NCBI RefSeq assembly: GCF_019061365.1
Contig: NZ_JAHPPD010000005.1
Span: 1 to 56,135 of the forward strand
Reading direction: 5' to 3'
DNA: 56,135 nucleotides
From: Lentilactobacillus dabitei
Lineage (GTDB): Bacteria; Bacillota; Bacilli; Lactobacillales; Lactobacillaceae
The notes under the pieces were generated by a model. It did not search any database. It worked only from the letters and a program-made list of their open reading frames with translations, and was not told where the DNA came from. Shown piece after piece: positions 50,836-56,135 of this stretch (its first letter is position 1; each line of letters begins with the position of its first letter). Position numbers and translations under genes: made by a program.

Positions 50836-52407
50836 ATGCCAACATTTATCAACGCCAATATCTTTCTAGGACTGGATACCTCAAGCTTTGCGACAGCCAT
50901 GACGGTCACTAATGGTCAAATTACGTGGATTGGCAATACCAACACGGTTAGTGATCCAACCGCCATCGATTTACGCGGGCAAACAGTTCTCCCTGGCTTA
51001 ATCGACGTCCATACACATCCCAAATACATTGCCGATGCCCTTCACGGCGTGGCTTGTACCCCACCCAATGTTAATAGTATTGCGGAAATGAAAACGGCTT
51101 TGCGGCAGTCACCCCAATTCGGCAAGGGCGAAAAAGTTTGGATTGAAGGCTGGGGCTTTGACGAAACTAAATTAGCCGAGCACCGCACACCAACGATTAA
51201 CGATTTGGATGACGTCTCAACGACCCAGCCGATTTTCATTTATCGCTCGGATTGTCACTCCTCAGTTGGCAATTCCAAAGCACTTGAATTAGCTGGTATT
51301 AGTCGAGACACGTCTGATCCGAAAGGTGGCTTTATTGGTCATTTTGCAGATGGTCGGCCAAACGGTTACATGAAAGAAGTCGCTGCCAGCCAATTATTAA
51401 TCCGTGCCAAGTCTGTCCAAAGCTTTGCTGGTGACGTTGAAAACATGGTCGCCAGTTCCGATCATTATTTGGCCAATGGGATCGTCGCTATCGGTGAAAT
51501 GATGGGCCGAAAGAAGCCAACTGATTCGCTCGAACTCTATCAAGCCGCCGTTGAAGCCGGCTTTAAACCTAAAACCGCCATCTACTACGTTTACGATGAA
51601 GTCGCCGAAGACAAAGCCTTACAGCCGACTAGCGAAGAGCAGCTGCGGATTGCCGGCATCAAAGTTTTCATGGACGGCAGTATTTCTGGTGAAACGGCGG
51701 ATAATCAAGTTCCTTATCTAAATGGTCAAACTGGAGTCGCCATCACAAACGCTGCTAAACTTCACCAGGCGGTTGATTACGCCCGCCAGCATCATCTTCA
51801 AGTCGCAGTTCACGCTATGGGGGACGCGGCCATTCAACTTGTCTTGGATGTCACCCGCGAATTAACGCCCTGGTTGGCAGACCGGCCATCCATTCGAATT
51901 GAACATGCTTCCATTTTAAGTGACCAAATGCTTCACCAAATTAATGAGGCCACCATGACCTATGCATTGGTCACCCAGCCGATTTTCTTTTTTGCTGAAG
52001 ACGAATCCTATCGCCAGTATTTATCACCCGCGCAATTTAAGTTGATTTATCGAGACAGATCAATGTTAGCATCTAAAGCAGCTTTCGCGCTAAGCTCGGA
52101 CGCGCCATGTACTCCGTGGGCCGAGCCTGACAGTCCATTTGTTAACATTTACGCGGCAGTCACCAGGAAAGCCGCTAACGGCGACCTGGTGAACCCAGCT
52201 GAGTCGATTAGCGTCCCGGAAGCAGTCTTAGCTTACACAAACTGGCCGGCAAAGATTGGCGGCTTTAAACACAATGGTACCCTCCAGCCGGGGATGGCAG
52301 CTGATTTTATTATTTTGGATAGAAATATCTTTTCGATTCCTGCAGAAGAACTCAAAGACGTCAGGGTCAAGGAGACGTGGCTAAATGGCCGGAAAGTTTT
52401 TGGGTAA
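50836..52407 (+). CDS. YtcJ-type metal-dependent amidohydrolase
   Basis: Enzyme of 523 aa (amidohydrolase 3 family). The metal-binding His59-x-His61 is in LIDVHTHP, and further ligands are suggested by VAVHAMGD and RIEHASI. A late Asp is in ALSSDAPC, and the C-terminal GMAADFIILD is typical. Relatives deformylate N-substituted formamides or act on other amides; the substrate here is unknown. AAAGGAG supports the ATG at 50836. It is divergent from the DUF2075 gene. Confidence 0.85.
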   Translation: MPTFINANIFLGLDTSSFATAMTVTNGQITWIGNTNTVSDPTAIDLRGQTVLPGLIDVHTHPKYIADALHGVACTPPNVNSIAEMKTALRQSPQFGKGEKVWIEGWGFDETKLAEHRTPTINDLDDVSTTQPIFIYRSDCHSSVGNSKALELAGISRDTSDPKGGFIGHFADGRPNGYMKEVAASQLLIRAKSVQSFAGDVENMVASSDHYLANGIVAIGEMMGRKKPTDSLELYQAAVEAGFKPKTAIYYVYDEVAEDKALQPTSEEQLRIAGIKVFMDGSISGETADNQVPYLNGQTGVAITNAAKLHQAVDYARQHHLQVAVHAMGDAAIQLVLDVTRELTPWLADRPSIRIEHASILSDQMLHQINEATMTYALVTQPIFFFAEDESYRQYLSPAQFKLIYRDRSMLASKAAFALSSDAPCTPWAEPDSPFVNIYAAVTRKAANGDLVNPAESISVPEAVLAYTNWPAKIGGFKHNGTLQPGMAADFIILDRNIFSIPAEELKDVRVKETWLNGRKVFG

Positions 52408-52433
52408 GGATTATTTTTGAATATAGGACAGCT

Positions 52434-52543
52434 GCGCAGAGCAGGGATCTGCGCGTAAGCACCACCACCAAAAATCCCAGAATCATGGATTTCTGGTGGC
52501 GGAGACTTACACTCCGATCCCTAATCGCTTTGCTCCGCTCACT
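52434..52543 (-). repeat. Family A palindromic element, copy 15
   Basis: Full copy after the amidohydrolase gene. The inner stem CACCACCA with TGGTGGCG and the outer GCGCAGAGCAGGGATC with GATCCCTAATCGCTTTGC have changed together. It sits between convergent genes. Confidence 0.88.
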
Positions 52544-52553
52544 CTTGATGGTC

Positions 52554-52593
52554 ACAAAAGGCCGACATGCAAAATCGCATGTCGGCCTCTCTA
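52554..52593. terminator. Bidirectional terminator
   Basis: A perfect stem GGCCGACATGC/GCATGTCGGCC lies between convergent genes; the TTTTGTG on the minus side makes it best for the surface sialidase-fold gene. Confidence 0.86.
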
Positions 52594-52621
52594 GTTAAGT
52601 CAATTAAGTTTCTTCACTTAA

Positions 52622-54628
52622 CTATGGTTGAGCAATAATTAATTTCTTATTAGCTGTTAAATAGTGACCGTTAGTCAAAACAAATTTGCTTAATGATCCT
52701 TGTTTAACAAGTTTCTTCACTTTAACAATTGTTCCTTTTTTAAGGTGAGTCGAACGATTAGCTTTACTAAAGGTTGGTTTGGTATACTCATATGTTCCAG
52801 CTTTTGCCAAAACAGTTACTTTCTTAGGCGCTGTTTGATAGTAAAGGTTAGCAACATACTTACTGTTAGCTGTGATATAACCTGCAGCTGTCTTGTATCT
52901 TAAAGCGCCATTCTTAGAATAGGCTTTACCAGTTACTATAAACGTTTTGGCATTTGTCCGTGAATGTTTGGCGTATGATTTAACGACATGTTTGAAGTCA
53001 ACACCTTTGTACACACGAATTCCTGTCTTGGCGTATACTTTGAACTGTTTAAACTTTTTAGTCGCAGCAGGTTGAGACGTTGTGGTTGGTTGCGTCGTAC
53101 TTGGTTTAATCGTTGTTGCTTGGCTACTTGAACTTGGTGTGGTGATTGTTCCTGTCGTACCCGTATTCGTTGAGTTGTTATTATCGGGTGTTGGTGCAGC
53201 TTGACCAGTAATGCTGACTTTGAAGTTAGCACTAAATGACGCATCATCCTTCTTCGTTGCAGTGACGGTCACATCTTTTTGGCCAACAAAGTTTGAATTG
53301 ACTTTTAACTGATAGCTACCATCTGCCTGCTTTTCAACCGTAACATCTTGGGCATCGTCAGTTGTGATATCAAAGTCAGCCGCACTGCTGTCAGATAATT
53401 TGACGGTGAAATTAGCCGTTTTGCCCGCAGCTAATGACGTTGGCTGGTTTGCAAATTGAACAGTTGCTCGATGATATTGAGCAGGGAGATCGTAAACCAT
53501 GGAAGTAAGAATATTGTCTTCTGTCGAATCAGGCGCTTTTAATCTACCACCACTAACTAGCAAAACTTGATTATTTGGCAAAGCTGTCAATGATCGAGAG
53601 TATGCGTCATCCATAGGCATCTTAACATCTTCCCAGGTACCAGTACCATTATTTTTATTTACAAATAAGTCACCTTGCCCAGCCGTATTAGCAACAAGTG
53701 TCCCATCTGGTAACACTGTAATATATGGTGAACCACCGTAAGCCAATCTTGTACCCTCACTAGATGAATCCCAATTAAGACCGTCATCGGATATTTTAAA
53801 GTTGGTCCGCCATTCCCCAGAGTTAACGACCTCATACGTCATAATGTATTTTCCATTTGGCATTTGAGCCACTGTAACCATACCAGGGCGCGCAGCAGAA
53901 TTATTGAAATCAACATCATCAACAACACTTCCCCAGTTCACACCATCGTTTGACACTTGATGAACCAATTTCTGAGCGTAATGAGTTTGATCCCGTTCGT
54001 CAGAGTAATAACATACCAATTTATGATCAATTACTTTCACAAATGGTTCCCAAATAGGGCCGGGGGTACTCCCCATAACTGCTTTGCCGCCATTTGCAAC
54101 CGTACTTAAATACGACCAACTACGGCCATGATCGGTACTCTTATATAAAACAATCGAAGAACTTGAGAGATCGCCAGGAATGGCATTACCCGCGCAAATC
54201 AGGGTTCCTTCATCCATATTGCCAACCTTTTCAGGTAATTCGTATAGGAAGGGTTGATAGCGATTTCCAACTCCCTTGTTAAGATCTTTAACCTCACCTA
54301 CCACTTTCCATGTGCCACCGTGATCAGTACTCTCCGAAATAACAAACGAGGGTGTACCAGTGACATAGTGTTCAGATGTTGCATACAATCGACCATTATA
54401 TGCAGGATCACTTTGATGTTCAGTCACCATTCCCCGACCGTACAAGAAATCTGGGGATTTAGTTCCTGGTAATTGATCTTTAGTTGCTACCGTGATAACC
54501 GAATTATCACTACTTGCACCACCATCCGTTGCATAGGCCGGTTGGCTAACTACTCCGCTCAAACCAATGACGCCAAGGCCAACGGTTCCAATGATAACTT
54601 TGGTCAATTTCTTAACTAATGAATACAT
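52622..54628 (-). CDS. Secreted sialidase-fold glycosidase-like protein (GH93-like) with wall-binding repeats
   Basis: Protein of 668 aa. Order: signal peptide (residues 1-33, AYA cut); a six-bladed propeller (about 45-400) with Asp-box motifs STDHGGTW, STDHGRSW, SNDGVNW and SDDGLNW; an Ig-like domain (400-480); a Ser/Thr-rich linker; and C-terminal SLAP-like repeats. The sequence around PIWEPFVKVIDHKLVCYYSDERD..QKLVHQ and ARPGMVTVAQMPNGKYIMTYE resembles GH93 exo-arabinanases more than true sialidases, which would carry an FRIP motif that I do not see. It probably trims a plant polymer or host glycan at the cell surface. A cre-like site lies before the start. AGGAGG supports the ATG. Confidence 0.82.
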   Translation of the reverse strand: MYSLVKKLTKVIIGTVGLGVIGLSGVVSQPAYATDGGASSDNSVITVATKDQLPGTKSPDFLYGRGMVTEHQSDPAYNGRLYATSEHYVTGTPSFVISESTDHGGTWKVVGEVKDLNKGVGNRYQPFLYELPEKVGNMDEGTLICAGNAIPGDLSSSSIVLYKSTDHGRSWSYLSTVANGGKAVMGSTPGPIWEPFVKVIDHKLVCYYSDERDQTHYAQKLVHQVSNDGVNWGSVVDDVDFNNSAARPGMVTVAQMPNGKYIMTYEVVNSGEWRTNFKISDDGLNWDSSSEGTRLAYGGSPYITVLPDGTLVANTAGQGDLFVNKNNGTGTWEDVKMPMDDAYSRSLTALPNNQVLLVSGGRLKAPDSTEDNILTSMVYDLPAQYHRATVQFANQPTSLAAGKTANFTVKLSDSSAADFDITTDDAQDVTVEKQADGSYQLKVNSNFVGQKDVTVTATKKDDASFSANFKVSITGQAAPTPDNNNSTNTGTTGTITTPSSSSQATTIKPSTTQPTTTSQPAATKKFKQFKVYAKTGIRVYKGVDFKHVVKSYAKHSRTNAKTFIVTGKAYSKNGALRYKTAAGYITANSKYVANLYYQTAPKKVTVLAKAGTYEYTKPTFSKANRSTHLKKGTIVKVKKLVKQGSLSKFVLTNGHYLTANKKLIIAQP

Positions 54629-54648
54629 CTAATTCCTCCTCAATGACT

Positions 54649-54662
54649 ATCAAGCGCTTACA
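54649..54662 (-). promoter_or_regulatory. cre-like site before the sialidase-fold gene
   Basis: TGTAAGCGCTTGAT agrees with the CcpA consensus at 12 of 14 positions and is nearly the same as the site at 23065-23078. Confidence 0.58.
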
Positions 54663-54672
54663 TTTTCCTCAC

Positions 54673-54712
54673 AATAAAAGGGACTACGATCCCATTACGT
54701 GACCGTATCCCC
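54673..54712 (-). terminator. Terminator between the transporter and the sialidase-fold gene
   Basis: GGGATACG and CGTAGTCCC pair across a loop on the minus strand, followed by TTTTATT. The downstream gene may thus have its own promoter, or get partial read-through. Confidence 0.7.
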
Positions 54713-54754
54713 CCCTATTTAATTGTTATTGAACTGAAATAAGTTCTAAATTAC

Positions 54755-56026
54755 TTATGACTTAGCATTACCCTGCTCGTCAACTTCACCAGCTTGTAGC
54801 TTATTTTCCTTCTTAAGAACAAAGGCTGCAAAGAGTGTTACAACAGCAACGATTGCACCAAGAATTAAGTATGTGTGGTGGAAACCAATGGCGTCATACA
54901 TATTACCAGCAACAGCTGAGAAGATGAAGACTGATATTTGTTTAGCAAAGTTTGACGCTAACGCATAAACGGTGGCGTAAACTCGAACATCGAAGGCGCC
55001 GGCAATGTATTTCATAATTGAAACCAGTACCAAAGGCATTTCGAATCCGGCTAACAGACGTAGGAAGATAACCCAAATCAAACTTGGTGATAATGCTGAT
55101 CCGATGATCCGAATTGCCAGGATAACACCATAAGCAATCAAACCATTTCGTGAACCAATCCGGTTAATAATCCATGGCATTGGGAACATCAGTAAGAATT
55201 CCAAGCCAATTTGAGCAGTTGTCATATAACTGTATGCCTGCGTTCCGGCAGCAGCTGAATTGAAGAATGACTTGAAGAAGATGATAAATTGTTGATCAAA
55301 AACATCATAAATAGCTGAAGTACCAATGTAGAAAATTGAGAGATACCAGAAGTTCTTTAATTTGAAGATTTTACCAATCATGCTTAAGTCGAGTGAATTA
55401 GAAGTATCACCAGCGGCAGAAGCGTTGTCCATATCAACTTTATCACTAAATAAAAGTAATCCAGTCAAAATGGTGGCTGAGATTGTACATGCCCAAAAGA
55501 TTGAATTTGGATGCCACAAGAAGATTTGACCACCAACAAATGAAGCAACCATTCCGGCTAATGATCCACCCATTCGTGAGTGACCATATTCAAAACCGTT
55601 AGCTAAGCTGGCCCGTTGAACATATTGTTCAATAACTGAAACCCCACCATTAAAGATGAAGCAAAGATAGATTCCAGTTACAATGGCAACTAACATTGAA
55701 TTAATGTGCATCAATGGCATAAATCCCCACTGGAAGTACGGCCCAATTAGCATTGCGGCAATTGCAATTGTAAATAACAGGTTCTTCTTGAATAAGAGCT
55801 TATCTGAAATAACACCGAATGCTGGTTGGAATAAAAGTGATAATCCGGCCATAGCTGAAAACACAACTCCAGCTTCGGCACCATTCATATGCCCGACTTG
55901 TTCCATCCAAAGAGTTAAATAACCAAAGATAATTTGCCACATGAAGAAGTAAGTAAAGTGGGTAAACGGGAATCCCCAGAAATGCTTACTCTCCTTTTTT
56001 TGTGGTGTTTTTGCACTGTTTTCCAT
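54755..56026 (-). CDS. Oligosaccharide:H+ symporter (LacY-like MFS)
   Basis: MFS transporter of 423 aa with 12 helices. It follows the OHS pattern: FPFTHFTYFFMWQIIFGYLTLW at helix 1, the cytoplasmic motif QPAFGVISDKLLFKK after helix 2 and FEYGHSRMGGSLAGMVASF near helix 5 (compare FEYGxARxxGS in LacY). It would import a short oligosaccharide, perhaps released by the neighbouring secreted glycosidase. AGGAGG precedes the ATG. The promoter lies beyond or at the edge of the window. Confidence 0.87.
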   Translation of the reverse strand: MENSAKTPQKKESKHFWGFPFTHFTYFFMWQIIFGYLTLWMEQVGHMNGAEAGVVFSAMAGLSLLFQPAFGVISDKLLFKKNLLFTIAIAAMLIGPYFQWGFMPLMHINSMLVAIVTGIYLCFIFNGGVSVIEQYVQRASLANGFEYGHSRMGGSLAGMVASFVGGQIFLWHPNSIFWACTISATILTGLLLFSDKVDMDNASAAGDTSNSLDLSMIGKIFKLKNFWYLSIFYIGTSAIYDVFDQQFIIFFKSFFNSAAAGTQAYSYMTTAQIGLEFLLMFPMPWIINRIGSRNGLIAYGVILAIRIIGSALSPSLIWVIFLRLLAGFEMPLVLVSIMKYIAGAFDVRVYATVYALASNFAKQISVFIFSAVAGNMYDAIGFHHTYLILGAIVAVVTLFAAFVLKKENKLQAGEVDEQGNAKS

Positions 56027-56135
56027 TACGAGTGCCTCCTATTAAATTTTTTAATCTTGAATTGTCAAATTAAGTGCAACACTACATTAAAGAATATTTC
56101 ATAAGGCGTTTTCCATCCGAGACATTTACGGGGAC

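Noticed and set aside
7085-52543. CRISPR array or integron attC interpretation of the repeated palindromes
   Set aside because: Copies are dispersed, about 120 bases long and diverged; there is no regular spacing, Cas gene or integrase, and they do not flank gene cassettes.
52622-54628. True sialidase (GH33)
   Set aside because: Asp-boxes are present, but I cannot find the FRIP motif or a convincing Arg triad; conserved segments look more like GH93.

Overview
The window looks like the chromosome of a lactic acid bacterium of the family Lactobacillaceae, perhaps the Lentilactobacillus group. The evidence is a moderate G+C content, strong Shine-Dalgarno sites, PepX and PepI peptidases, Opp peptide import, a T-box leader, and surface proteins with Lactobacillaceae-type C-terminal repeats. 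The genus is an inference. I see no rRNA, tRNA, CRISPR, phage or transposase gene.

Layout. 1-8.9 kb: a complete oligopeptide ABC operon (oppA-B-C-D-F, minus strand), a small secreted protein, and a second oppA. 9-12.9 kb: hflX, a SteT-like permease, and a RelB-type antitoxin with a MazF-like toxin. 13-18.8 kb: an oxidoreductase, a LacI-type regulator, and a divergent sugar permease plus GH13 alpha-glucosidase pair with CcpA/LacI-type operators. 18.9-20.4 kb: an MgtC-like protein, a long palindrome and a possible structured RNA. 20.4-23 kb: a surface-protein gene broken by one frameshift. 23-26.2 kb: a polar amino-acid ABC transporter. 26.5-31 kb: two envelope proteins, a Fur-family regulator, a GMK-like kinase, a Nudix hydrolase and a Na+/H+ antiporter. 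31.2-38.1 kb: beta-glucuronidase, a divergent AraC regulator, pepX and pepI. 38.4-39.1 kb: hicAB. 39.3-43.3 kb: a YjeM-like permease and hisD behind a T-box. 43.3-46.5 kb: an ABC-F protein, a VOC protein and a frameshifted CPBP protease. 46.6-52.4 kb: an intact paralogue of the surface protein, YxeA, a DUF2075 ATPase and a YtcJ-type amidohydrolase. 52.6-56.1 kb: a secreted sialidase-fold (GH93-like) protein beside an oligosaccharide:H+ symporter.

The most unusual feature is a family of about 120-bp imperfect palindromes (here 'family A'): 15 near-complete copies and at least 5 deletion derivatives, all between genes. Both the outer and the inner stem differ from copy to copy but stay complementary. 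In many copies the same end lies a few bases upstream of the Shine-Dalgarno site of the next gene; in others an end meets or supplies a stop codon. No transposase is present. Two other palindrome types occur at 19.6 and 38.1 kb.

The gene content suggests a peptide- and sugar-scavenging lifestyle: import and trimming of proline-rich peptides, use of alpha-glucosides and glucuronides, and possibly arabinan-type polymers at the cell surface. Both oppA copies share almost the same promoter. The sugar genes and two surface-protein genes carry cre-like sites.
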